From JACOMY01 sp046233115 (GTDB lineage Bacteria > Pseudomonadota > Alphaproteobacteria > Kiloniellales > JACOMY01): a DNA stretch of 64,000 nt. The translations under genes were made by a program, and so were the position numbers. Each line of letters opens with the position of its first letter. The stretch's first letter is position 1. Location: NCBI GenBank assembly GCA_046233115.1, contig JBJXHM010000011.1, forward strand, positions 124,001 to 188,000, read 5' to 3'. Below, piece after piece: positions 36,763 through 48,136 of this stretch. Under the pieces are notes generated by a model. The model did not search any database. It worked only from the letters and a program-made list of their open reading frames with translations, and was not told the DNA's origin.

Positions 36763-38682
36763 CTACAACCAGACGAAATCGCTAGCCGTCAGTAGGTTGA
36801 CGAGGGTGACGCCGTCGACCAGGAAGGCCTGGTCGGCCGCGCCGTCGCCGTCCTGGTCGACCTGGATCTGCCGCGATGCGGCGAAGCGCGCCTCGGAGCT
36901 GCCGCCGCCGGAGAAGGCGGCCGCACCGATGTAGGCGAAGCTGCCCTGCTCCAGGCCGGTCGCGAAGACCAGCTTGTCCTCGCCGCCGCCACCATTGACG
37001 ATCTCACCGTCGAAGTCCCGGATCACCGGACCACCGCTGCCGCCGTTGCCGAGCGCACCGCCGTTGAAGCGGAAGGCGTCCCCGCCGGACCCGCCGAAGG
37101 CCGTGTCGCCGCTGCCCATGGCGATGGTGTCGGCGCCGCTCTCGCCGCGCAGGATGTCAGCCTCGGCCCCGCCGAAGAGGCGGTCGTCGCCGTCGCCGGC
37201 CCAGATCTCGTCGACGCCGCCCAGACCGCGCAGGTCGTTGGCGCCGCTGTTGCCCTCGATGGTGTTATCGAGCGCGTTGCCGCCGCCGTCGATGTCGCCC
37301 TTGTCGCCCTGCAGGCGCAGGTTCTCGACGAAGGCCGTGGCACTGCCGTCGGGCAGGGTATAGTCGACCTCGGCACGCACCAGGTCGGTCCCCTGGCCGC
37401 TCCGCTCGATCACCCGGTCGGCCTGGGTGTCGACCACGAAGGTGTCGTTGCCGAAGTTGCCCTCCAGGCTGTCGATTCCGCCGCGGCCGTTCAGGATGTC
37501 GTCGCCGCCCTCACCCACCAGCAGGTTCGCCCCGCTGTTGCCGACCAGGGTGTTGGCGAACTCGTTGCCGATCAGGCTGCCCGCGCCGGCCGCGTTGTTG
37601 ATGTTGGCGCGTTCGACATGGCCGTCGCTTCCACTGCCCAGGGTGTAGGCCAGGGCATCGGAGCGCAGCACGTCCTCCGCCCCGCCGGCCGCTGTCTCCA
37701 GTACAATGTCTGCCGCCGTATCGACGATGAAGGTGTCGTTGGCCCTTCCGCCGTTGGCCGTGTCCACCCCGCTGCCGCCGTTCAGCCGGTCCGAGCCGGT
37801 TCCTGCAACGAGGATGTCACTGCCGGAACCGCCACCCAGCCTGTCGTTGCCGTCGCCGCCGATCAGTACGTCCTCGCCCTGGTCGCCAAAGAGCGTATCG
37901 ACGCCGGAGCCGCCCATGAGCTGATCGCTGCCGATCTGGCCGCGCAGGCTGTCCACGCCCGAGCCGCCGACCAACTGATCGTTGCCGGTCCCGCCACGCA
38001 GGTCGTCGTCACCCAGGTCGCCAAAGAGCCCCCTGTCGTGACCGCCGTCGCCGAAGAGGGTGTCTGCGCCGCTGCCGCCAAAGAGGTAGCTATCGGCTGC
38101 GATACCGCCGTAGATGCGGTCGTTGCCGCTGTTGCCCTCGAAGTAGGTATCCGCCCCGTCACCGCCGTAGAGCAGATCGTCGCCGTCGCCCCCCCGGAAG
38201 GCCTTGTCCTCACCGGTCCCGCCGAAGAGGAGGTCGTCGCCGCCTCCCCCCGTTACGGCCAGATCGTCGCCCTCGCCGCCGTAGAGGCGATCGTCGCCGC
38301 TGCCGCCGGCAAGCACGTCGGCGCCCACGTCGCCGAAGACCAGGTCAGCGCCGCTGTCGCCGCTCAGGCTGACATCGTCGCCGCTGCCGCCGTAGAGCAG
38401 GTCGTTGTCGCGGCCGCCGAAGAGGAGGCTGTCGTTCCCGGACCCGCCGGAAAGCTTATCCAGCCCCGTTCCACCGAAGAGGCCAAGGTCCATCCCCTGG
38501 TCGCCGAACAAAAGGTCGTTGCCCTGGCCTCCGTAAAGCCTGTCGGCACTCGACCCACCGAAAAGGAGATCGTTGCCGGATTCTCCATAGAGCCGATCGT
38601 CGGCCGAGAGTCCCAGGATGAGGTCTACGCCGCTGGTGCCGTGGAAGGTGTCCGGAAGATCCGTCCCGGTGAAGCTCGCCAT
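36763..38682 (-). CDS. RTX calcium-binding repeat protein with serralysin-like C-terminus (RTX3)
   Basis: This 639-residue paralogue of RTX2 points the opposite way. Its N-terminal cap (MASFTGTDLPDTFHGT) leads into repeats that alternate 9 and 10 residues almost without exception to about residue 230. Ordinary nonapeptides follow to about 300, then the long repeats (NDTFIVDTAADIV, VENLRLQG) and a C-terminus nearly identical in pattern to RTX2 (IRDFDG, GSFAYIGAAAFSGGG, QIQVDQDGDG, LLTASDFVWL). AGGGAAGG precedes the ATG. It is expected to be exported by a type I system encoded elsewhere and to fold on binding calcium. The gene lies between the MFS gene and the sucAB operon, at the place where lpd often follows sucB. 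Confidence 0.9.
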   Translation of the reverse strand: MASFTGTDLPDTFHGTSGVDLILGLSADDRLYGESGNDLLFGGSSADRLYGGQGNDLLFGDQGMDLGLFGGTGLDKLSGGSGNDSLLFGGRDNDLLYGGSGDDVSLSGDSGADLVFGDVGADVLAGGSGDDRLYGGEGDDLAVTGGGGDDLLFGGTGEDKAFRGGDGDDLLYGGDGADTYFEGNSGNDRIYGGIAADSYLFGGSGADTLFGDGGHDRGLFGDLGDDDLRGGTGNDQLVGGSGVDSLRGQIGSDQLMGGSGVDTLFGDQGEDVLIGGDGNDRLGGGSGSDILVAGTGSDRLNGGSGVDTANGGRANDTFIVDTAADIVLETAAGGAEDVLRSDALAYTLGSGSDGHVERANINNAAGAGSLIGNEFANTLVGNSGANLLVGEGGDDILNGRGGIDSLEGNFGNDTFVVDTQADRVIERSGQGTDLVRAEVDYTLPDGSATAFVENLRLQGDKGDIDGGGNALDNTIEGNSGANDLRGLGGVDEIWAGDGDDRLFGGAEADILRGESGADTIAMGSGDTAFGGSGGDAFRFNGGALGNGGSGGPVIRDFDGEIVNGGGGEDKLVFATGLEQGSFAYIGAAAFSGGGSSEARFAASRQIQVDQDGDGAADQAFLVDGVTLVNLLTASDFVWL

Positions 38683-38910
38683 AGTCCTTCCCTATCGCCT
38701 CCGGATTGGTCGCAGATCCCTACGTCACTAGGCGGGATCGGACTTCATGTCCAGAGTGCGATTGAAGAATCGCTACGGGATCGCGAAAGGGGCGATGTCA
38801 CGCGCGCCGGCTAGCTGTCCGACCACGTGAGAGGCCGGACAAGCCGAACGCGCTCTTTGCAGGCTATCGCCGGTACCGGTATCGCTGTCTGTTTTGGGGC
38901 TTGGCCCGCC

Positions 38911-40596
38911 CTAAAGCCCGAGCAGCAGCTTCTCCGGCGACTCGATCGCTTCCTTGATCTTCACCAGGGTGGTGACCGCCTCGCGGCCGTCGATCAGGCG
39001 GTGGTCATAGGAGAGTGCCAGATACATCATCGGGCGGATCACCACCTGGCCGTCGATCGCCATCGGGCGCTCCTCGATCTTGTGCAGACCCAGGATGGAC
39101 GACTGCGGCGGGTTCAGGATCGGGGTGGAAAGCAGCGAGCCGAAGATGCCGCCGTTGGTGATGGTGAAGGTGCCGCCCTGCATCTCCTCCAAGCCCAGCT
39201 TGCCGTCGCGCGCGCGGCTGGCCAGATCGACCAGGCTGGCCTCGATCTCGGCGAAGGACTTGCCCTCGCAATCGCGGATCACCGGCACCATCAGACCGGC
39301 CGGCGCCGAGACCGCCATGCCGATGTCGTAGTAGTGGTTGTAGACGATCTCGTCGCCGTCGAGCTGCGCGTTGGCCGAGGGAACCGCCTTCAGCGCCGCC
39401 ACTGCTGCCTTGGCGAAGAAAGACATGAAGCCCAGTTTGGTGCCGTGCGTCTTCTCGAAGGCGTCCTTGTAGCGTGCGCGCATGGCCATCACCGCCGACA
39501 TGTCCACCTCGTTGAAGGTGGTCAGCATGGCCGCGGTGTTCTGCGCCTCCTTCAGCCGCCGGGCGATGGTCTGACGCAGCTTGGTCATCTTCACCCGTTC
39601 CTGCCGGGGCGCGGCGGAGGCAGGGACCGCAGCGGCCGTTGCCGGGGCGGCAGCGGGCGGGGCCGGCGGCGGCGCCAGCGGGCGCAGCAGTCCGGGGTTC
39701 TCGATCACCTTCAGCACGTCTTCCTTGGTCAGCCGGCCTTCCTTGCCGCTGGCCGGAATGCGCGCCGGATCCAGGTTGTTCTCGCTGACCAGGCGCTGCA
39801 CCGCGGGCGAGAGCGGCATCACCGGGCCGGCAGCGGGCAGGCCCAGGAAGGACAGCAGCTCATTGGCACCGATCTTGCCGTCGCTGCCGCGCTTCAGCGC
39901 CGCGGGATCGAGGCCGCCGGCCGTAGGAGCGGCCGCGGCAGCGGCCGGTGCCGGTGCCGGTGCGGCAGCCGGGGCCGGTGCCGGAGCAGCGCCGCCGGCG
40001 CCGACCGCAACCACGGCCAGGAGCGCGCCGACCTCGACGGTGGCGCCTTCCTCGACCGCCTGGGACTGCAGCACGCCGGCCGCCGGCGCGTTGACTTCCA
40101 GAGTCACCTTGTCAGTTTCCAGCTCGACCAGCGGCTCGTCAGCCCCGACGGCCTCGCCGGTCTGCTTGATCCAGCGCGAGACGATCGCCTCGGTCACCGA
40201 TTCGCCCAGCGTCGGGACCACCACCTCGGCGGTTCCGCCGGAACCGGCCGAAGCGGCTGGAGCCGGTGCGGATGCAGGCTCCGGCGCCGGTGCCTCGCTC
40301 TTGGCGGGTGCAGGCGCAGGTGCTGCCTTCGGGGCCGGAGCGGCCACGGTGCCGCCGCCGCCTTCCTCGACCCGACCGAGCAGGGCGCCGACCTCGACGG
40401 TCTCGCCCTCGGCCACCAGGACCTCGGCCAGAACGCCGGCCGCGGGGGCATTGACCTCCAGGGTCACCTTGTCGGTCTCAAGCTCGACCAGGGCCTCGTC
40501 CATGGCCACGGCCTCGCCCGGCTGCTTCAGCCAGCGCGAGACCGTCGCTTCGGTCACCGATTCGCCCAGGGTGGGTACCAGGATGTCGCTTGCCAT
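38911..40596 (-). CDS. sucB: 2-oxoglutarate dehydrogenase E2, dihydrolipoamide succinyltransferase with two lipoyl domains
   Basis: This 561-residue E2 subunit transfers the succinyl group to CoA. Two lipoyl domains, nearly identical in pattern, occupy residues 3-77 and 123-197, with lipoylated lysines K43 and K163 in ELETDKVTLEV exactly 120 residues apart. They are joined by Ala-Pro-rich linkers. A peripheral-subunit-binding domain lies near 265-310 (LSPAVQRLVSENNLDP). The catalytic acyltransferase core ends with LSYDHRLIDGREAV (His and Asp of the active site). Most alphaproteobacterial SucB proteins have one lipoyl domain and about 400-430 residues, so the duplication explains the extra length. 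It lies 59 bases after sucA; no lpd gene follows. Confidence 0.96.
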   Translation of the reverse strand: MASDILVPTLGESVTEATVSRWLKQPGEAVAMDEALVELETDKVTLEVNAPAAGVLAEVLVAEGETVEVGALLGRVEEGGGGTVAAPAPKAAPAPAPAKSEAPAPEPASAPAPAASAGSGGTAEVVVPTLGESVTEAIVSRWIKQTGEAVGADEPLVELETDKVTLEVNAPAAGVLQSQAVEEGATVEVGALLAVVAVGAGGAAPAPAPAAAPAPAPAAAAAAPTAGGLDPAALKRGSDGKIGANELLSFLGLPAAGPVMPLSPAVQRLVSENNLDPARIPASGKEGRLTKEDVLKVIENPGLLRPLAPPPAPPAAAPATAAAVPASAAPRQERVKMTKLRQTIARRLKEAQNTAAMLTTFNEVDMSAVMAMRARYKDAFEKTHGTKLGFMSFFAKAAVAALKAVPSANAQLDGDEIVYNHYYDIGMAVSAPAGLMVPVIRDCEGKSFAEIEASLVDLASRARDGKLGLEEMQGGTFTITNGGIFGSLLSTPILNPPQSSILGLHKIEERPMAIDGQVVIRPMMYLALSYDHRLIDGREAVTTLVKIKEAIESPEKLLLGL

Positions 40597-40655
40597 CGCT
40601 TTCGTGTTCCGCCTTTTCTGCTCCGTACTGCCGCAGTCCTATGCCGCGGCGCCCT

Positions 40656-43532
<2,877 letters not shown>

Positions 43533-43679
43533 CGTCGGTAAACCTCGACTTCCCTCTTATGCGGGGCCGCGTCTTCCGGGCTCAAGACGCGGTCCGTCTA
43601 GCAACTGGCGCGAAAGACGAAGGCGACCGAACCGGGCCCGCAGCCCTCTCGAAAGAAGACCGCCGGCCCGGCTCCCGGG

Positions 43680-44555
43680 TTAGCCGCGCATCGCTTCCAA
43701 CATGGCAGCACCCAGGCCGGCCGGCGATTCGGCGACATGGATGCCGGCGCTCTTCAGCGCCTCGATCTTGTGCTCGGCCGTGTCCTTGCCGCCGGAGATG
43801 ACGGCGCCGGCATGGCCCATGCGGCGGCCCGGCGGTGCGGTACGCCCGGCGATGAAGCCGACCACCGGCTTCTTGTTGCCGAGGTCGCGCACGAGCTGGG
43901 CACCCTCGGCCTCGGCGTTGCCACCGATCTCGCCGATCATGATGATGCCCTCGGTCTCCGGATCGGCCATGAACAGCTCGATCGAGTTCACGAAGTTCAT
44001 GCCCTGCACCGGATCGCCACCGATGCCGATGCAGGTCGACTGTCCGAGACCTGCCGCGGTGGTCTGGGCGACCGCCTCGTAGGTCAAGGTGCCGGAGCGC
44101 GAGACCACGCCGATCTTGCCGCGGCGGTGGATATGGCCCGGCATGATGCCGATCTTGCAGGCGTCGGGGGTGATGATCCCCGGGCAGTTCGGGCCGATCA
44201 GGCGCGAGGAGGAGCGCAGCAGCGCCTGCTTCACCTTCACCATGTCGAGCACCGGAATGCCCTCGGTGATGCAGACGATCAGCGGCACCTCGGCGTCGAC
44301 CGCCTCAAGGATCGCGTCGGCCGCGAAGGGCGGCGGTACGTAGATCACCGAGGCATTGGCGCCGGTGGCCTCGACCGCCTCGCCGACCGTGTCGAAGACC
44401 GGCAGGTCGAGGTGGGTGGTGCCGCCCTTGCCCGGGGTCACGCCGGCGACCATCTGGGTCCCGTAGGCGATCGCCTGCTCGGTGTGGAAGGTCCCCTGGC
44501 TGCCGGTGATGCCCTGGCAGATGACCTTGGTATTGCTATCAACCAGAACCGCCAT
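43680..44555 (-). CDS. sucD: Succinate--CoA ligase, alpha subunit
   Basis: This 291-residue subunit has a CoA-binding Rossmann domain at the N-terminus (CQGITGSQGTFHTEQAIAYG) and the ligase domain containing GHIHRRGKIGVVSRSGTLTYE. The active-site phosphohistidine lies in GRTAPPGRRMGHAGAVI. With SucC it interconverts succinyl-CoA and succinate with nucleotide triphosphate formation. Its ATG shares one base with the sucC stop (TAATG), ensuring balanced subunit synthesis. Confidence 0.97.
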   Translation of the reverse strand: MAVLVDSNTKVICQGITGSQGTFHTEQAIAYGTQMVAGVTPGKGGTTHLDLPVFDTVGEAVEATGANASVIYVPPPFAADAILEAVDAEVPLIVCITEGIPVLDMVKVKQALLRSSSRLIGPNCPGIITPDACKIGIMPGHIHRRGKIGVVSRSGTLTYEAVAQTTAAGLGQSTCIGIGGDPVQGMNFVNSIELFMADPETEGIIMIGEIGGNAEAEGAQLVRDLGNKKPVVGFIAGRTAPPGRRMGHAGAVISGGKDTAEHKIEALKSAGIHVAESPAGLGAAMLEAMRG

Positions 44556-45751
44556 TAGGCCGCCTCCTTGATCGCGGCCACGACCTTCTCCGCTGCATCG
44601 CCAAGATCGTCGGCGGCGATGATGGGAAGGCCGGACTCGGCCAGAATCTTCTTACCCAGCTCAACATTGGTGCCTTCCAGGCGGACCACAAGCGGCACGT
44701 TCAGCGCCACCTCCTTGGCCGCGGCCACCACGCCCTCGGCGATCACGTCACAGCGCATGATGCCGCCGAAGATGTTGACCAGGATGCCCTCGACGTTGGG
44801 ATCGGAAAGGATGATCTTGAAGGCGGCGGTCACCCGCTCGCGCGTCGCACCACCGCCCACGTCCAGGAAGTTCGCCGGCTCGCCGCCGAACAGCTTGATG
44901 ATGTCCATGGTGGCCATCGCCAGGCCGGCGCCGTTCACCATGCAGCCGATGTTGCCGTCCAGGCTGACGTAGTTCAGCTCGTGCTGGGCGGCCTCCAGCT
45001 CCTTGGGATCCTCCTCGTCCTCGTCGCGCAGCTCCAGGAGCTGCTTGTGACGGAACAGGGCGTTGTCGTCGAAGTTCATCTTGGCGTCGAGCGCGATGAC
45101 CTCGCCGCCGCCGGTGACCACCAGCGGGTTGATCTCGACCAGCGAGGCGTCGAGGTCGACGAAGGCCTTGTAGAGCGCAATCAGGAACTTGGTCGCGGCC
45201 GAGGCCTGCTTGCCCTTGAGGCCCAGCCCGGCAGCGACCTTGCGGCCGTGGAAGGGCATCAGGCCCAGGGCCGGGTCGATCGGCACGGTGACGATCTTGT
45301 CCGGCTGCTCGGCCGCCACGGTCTCGATGTCCATGCCGCCCTCGGTCGAGGCGATCACGTTGACCACGGAGGAACCGCGGTCGACCAGCAGCGAGAGATA
45401 GAGCTCCTGGGCGATGTCGCAGCCGTCCTCGATGTAGAGGCGGTTGACCTGCTTGCCGGCCGGGCCGGTCTGCTTGGTCACCAGCACGCTGCCCAGCATG
45501 GCCATCGCGTTCTTCTCGACCTCCTCGACCGACTTGACGACGCGCACGCCGCCCTTGCCGTCGGGGTCGTTGGAGAAGCGCCCGGCACCGCGGCCGCCGG
45601 CATGGATCTGGGACTTCACCACCCAGACGGGCCCGCCCAGGTCTTCGGCGGCCTTCTTGGCCTCCGCAGCCGTATAGGCCACCCCGCCTTTCAGCGTGGG
45701 AACCCCGTACTTGGCCAAAAGCTGCTTGGCCTGATACTCGTGAATGTTCAT
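44555..45751 (-). CDS. sucC: Succinate--CoA ligase (ADP-forming), beta subunit
   Basis: This 398-residue subunit has an ATP-grasp nucleotide-binding domain and a C-terminal CoA-ligase domain with the loop NIFGGIMRCDVIAEGVVAA. The start MNIHEYQAKQLLAKYGVP (ATG at 45751) is the family's N-terminus; a 7-residue upstream extension was discarded. It is the first suc gene downstream of mdh, separated by 167 bases in which no other gene is visible. Confidence 0.97.
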   Translation of the reverse strand: MNIHEYQAKQLLAKYGVPTLKGGVAYTAAEAKKAAEDLGGPVWVVKSQIHAGGRGAGRFSNDPDGKGGVRVVKSVEEVEKNAMAMLGSVLVTKQTGPAGKQVNRLYIEDGCDIAQELYLSLLVDRGSSVVNVIASTEGGMDIETVAAEQPDKIVTVPIDPALGLMPFHGRKVAAGLGLKGKQASAATKFLIALYKAFVDLDASLVEINPLVVTGGGEVIALDAKMNFDDNALFRHKQLLELRDEDEEDPKELEAAQHELNYVSLDGNIGCMVNGAGLAMATMDIIKLFGGEPANFLDVGGGATRERVTAAFKIILSDPNVEGILVNIFGGIMRCDVIAEGVVAAAKEVALNVPLVVRLEGTNVELGKKILAESGLPIIAADDLGDAAEKVVAAIKEAA

Positions 45752-45918
45752 TCCGGTCTGACTACCCCGCACACCTTGGGCCGATCACACATCGGCCGGT
45801 GGAATTCCTCGCGCAGAGGGTCGCGCCCCTTCGCTGGCCATCATAGCCGCCCCCGGCCGCCGCGCAACAGCCCGGCGGCCCAGGGAACAGGGCTTGAGGC
45901 GCCTCTGCACAGCGCGTG

Positions 45919-46872
45919 CTAGAGGCCGATCGCCTTGCAGGCTTCGACCAGGCCCTCGACCGCCTTCACCGAGCTGTCGAGCATGGCCTGCTCGTCGGCG
46001 TTGAGGCTGAGTTCGACGATGCGCTCCACGCCATCCGCACCGATCACCACCGGCACGCCGACGTAGAGGCCGCTCACCCCGTACTGGCCCTCGAGGTAGG
46101 CAGCACAGGGCAGCACCCGCTTCTTGTCCTTGAGATAGGCGTCGGCCATGGCGATGGCAGAGGAGGCCGGCGCATAGAAGGCAGAACCGGTCTTCAGAAG
46201 TCCGACGATCTCGGCGCCGCCGTTGCGGGTGCGATCGACGATGGCGTCCAGTGCGCCCTGCTCGATCCAGCCCATCTCCACCAGCTCCGGCAGGGAGATG
46301 CCGGCGACGGTGGAGTGGCGGACCATCGGCACCATGGAGTCGCCGTGGCCGCCCAGCACGAAGGCGGTCACGTCCTCGACCGAGACCTTCATGGCGTCGG
46401 CCAGGAAATAGCGGAAGCGGGCCGAGTCCAGGACGCCAGCCATGCCGACCACCTTGTTGTGCGGCAGGCCGCAGGCCTCGCGCAGCACCCAGACCATGGC
46501 GTCCAGCGGGTTTGTGATGCAGATGACGAAGGCGTTGGGGGCGTGGGTCTTGATGCCCTCGCCGACCTGCTTCATCACCTTCATGTTGATGCCGAGCAGG
46601 TCGTCGCGGCTCATGCCCGGCTTGCGCGGCACGCCGGCGGTGACGATCACCACGTCGGCGCCTTCCAGCGCCTCGTAGCCGTTGGCGCCGTCCAGCACCG
46701 CGTCGAAGCCCTCGACGGCGCTGGCCTGGGCGATGTCCAGGGCCTTACCCTGGGGGATGCCCTCGGCGATGTCGAAGAGGGCGACGTCGCCCAGCTCCTT
46801 CAGGCCGGAGAGCAGCGCCAGGGTGCCGCCGATCTGACCCGCACCGACCAGTGCAATCTTGTTCCTTGCCAT
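45919..46872 (-). CDS. mdh: Malate dehydrogenase (NAD, LDH-like)
   Basis: This 317-residue enzyme oxidises malate to oxaloacetate. It has the NAD-binding start ARNKIALVGAGQIGGTLA, the substrate-specificity loop GVPRKPGMSRDDLL with the arginines that bind the second carboxylate of malate, and the catalytic histidine in LGGHGDSMVP. It belongs to the LDH-like MDH group normal for alphaproteobacteria. The ATG at 46872 was chosen; the longer frame encodes an implausible 50-residue arginine-rich leader. It leads the TCA cluster mdh-sucC-sucD-sucA-sucB, all leftward. Confidence 0.96.
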   Translation of the reverse strand: MARNKIALVGAGQIGGTLALLSGLKELGDVALFDIAEGIPQGKALDIAQASAVEGFDAVLDGANGYEALEGADVVIVTAGVPRKPGMSRDDLLGINMKVMKQVGEGIKTHAPNAFVICITNPLDAMVWVLREACGLPHNKVVGMAGVLDSARFRYFLADAMKVSVEDVTAFVLGGHGDSMVPMVRHSTVAGISLPELVEMGWIEQGALDAIVDRTRNGGAEIVGLLKTGSAFYAPASSAIAMADAYLKDKKRVLPCAAYLEGQYGVSGLYVGVPVVIGADGVERIVELSLNADEQAMLDSSVKAVEGLVEACKAIGL

Positions 46873-47086
46873 TCTTGCTTCGCTCCTTTCCTCGCCCAAC
46901 GGTCCCGCGGGCAGCACCGCCAGAGTGCGGTGCACAAAAAATCGCGCCGTAGGGGTAGCGCGGCAGCGCGCGCCAGACAAGGCGATTGCGACAGCCACCG
47001 TGCCGGGGACGAAAGATCGCAAGGATCTGTCGTCCCCAGCTCGGCCGACAGTAGTGGAGAAGAAGTCCCGCGCCCGCGCCTGCCCT

Positions 47087-47785
47087 CTAGATAAAGCTCG
47101 CCGCGATATCGACCAGCAGCGCCAGGATCACGCTGTTGTAGAGGAAGGCGATGACGGTATGGCAGGTGACCCAGATACGCATGCGCTTCTGGGTCACCTG
47201 CACGTCCGAAGCCTCGAAAGTCATGCCGGCACAGACCGCGAAATAGAGGAAGTCGCTGTAGCCCAGCGGAGTCTCGTCGCCGGGATCGCGCGGAAAGGCG
47301 AAGCCGCCCTTCGCGCCCTGCCCCTCCTCGCCCTCGCCCTCGCCGTAGTAGAGATGCGCGTAGTGCAGGGCGAAGATGGCCTGCACCGTGAACCAGGTAA
47401 GAAAGACCGTGCCGCCGGCCAGCGCCAGGTGCAGCACCTCGAGTAGGCCCTCCTGCCGGCTGCCGACCTTCAGGGTCCAGACCGCGGTGACGATCGAGGC
47501 GGCGACGCCGGCGAGGATGAAGAGCCCGTGACCGACCAGGGTGGGGTCGTAGCGCTTGGCGCTGACCTTCAGCTTCTCGATGTCGTTCTGCCAGAACAGG
47601 CGAAACACCACGACCAGGGTGACCAGCGCGGTCACGTCCCAACCAAGGGTGACGCGCGAGGCCAGGGTCATGCCGGGCGGCAGCAGCGCCAGCACGGCGA
47701 GCCCGGCGCCGAGCGCCACCAGCAGCCAGACCCGCACGTGGTGCAGGACCAGCCGCCCAAATCCGCGGGTGCCTCCGTCCGTCAT
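47087..47785 (-). CDS. DUF1345 family membrane protein
   Basis: This protein of about 232 residues has five likely membrane helices (WLLVALGAGLAVLALLPPG; VTALVTLVVVFRLFW; GLFILAGVAASIVTAVWTL; LALAGGTVFLTWFTVQAIFAL; VTCHTVIAFLYNSVILALLV). The DUF1345 signature YSDFLYFAVCAGMTFEASDVQV lies before the last helix. A run of Glu/Gly residues precedes it in the last large loop. Function is unknown; the family is widespread in alphaproteobacteria. The ATG at 47785 has GAAGGT immediately upstream; a TTG five codons earlier is an alternative. It lies downstream of no obvious partner, 214 bases upstream of mdh. Confidence 0.85.
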   Translation of the reverse strand: MTDGGTRGFGRLVLHHVRVWLLVALGAGLAVLALLPPGMTLASRVTLGWDVTALVTLVVVFRLFWQNDIEKLKVSAKRYDPTLVGHGLFILAGVAASIVTAVWTLKVGSRQEGLLEVLHLALAGGTVFLTWFTVQAIFALHYAHLYYGEGEGEEGQGAKGGFAFPRDPGDETPLGYSDFLYFAVCAGMTFEASDVQVTQKRMRIWVTCHTVIAFLYNSVILALLVDIAASFI

Positions 47786-47866
47786 ACCTTCATATGACAA
47801 GCTGCGAAGGGCGCTGTCGAGACGCGGGGCCCCAGGTCTCTCCCCTCGTCCTCCGCCCCCTCTCCC

Positions 47867-47896
47867 TTGTCGTCCTATGACTTGATCGTAGGACCA
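47867..47896. repeat. REP-like palindrome, family C, diverged copy
   Basis: This 30-base element matches the 14081-14110 element at 27 of 30 positions. Two of the three changes (G14 to A and C20 to T) restore a base pair in the hairpin, and the third gives a G-T wobble. It lies in the 351-base gap between the divergent DUF1345 and oxidoreductase genes. Confidence 0.75.
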
Positions 47897-47984
47897 CTTT
47901 CCTCTTGCTTCGTCGTTCCAGTGCCGCTCCTGCCCCGACCCATCTTTCTCACGTTACATCAACGGACTGCACAGGCCCCGATTG

Positions 47985-48007
47985 ATCCTCTGGTCAAGCC
48001 AGAGGAT
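47985..48007. repeat. REP-like palindrome with TCAAG loop, variant stem
   Basis: A perfect 9-bp hairpin ATCCTCTGG-TCAAG-CCAGAGGAT is followed by GACGAG. Loop and layout are those of family C, but the stem sequence differs. It lies 89 bases from the diverged family C copy, in the same intergenic region. No promoter could be assigned with confidence here. Confidence 0.65.
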
Positions 48008-48136
48008 GACGAGGAGAGGAAGAGGAAGTGCGATTGCGCCCCAGACAGCGGCAGCCGCAACGCCCCTCGCCTGCCATCGCGTCGCAAGCATCGAGAGGGC
48101 TTTGCGCGGCGTGGCGGCGCGCACCATAATGCCGCC

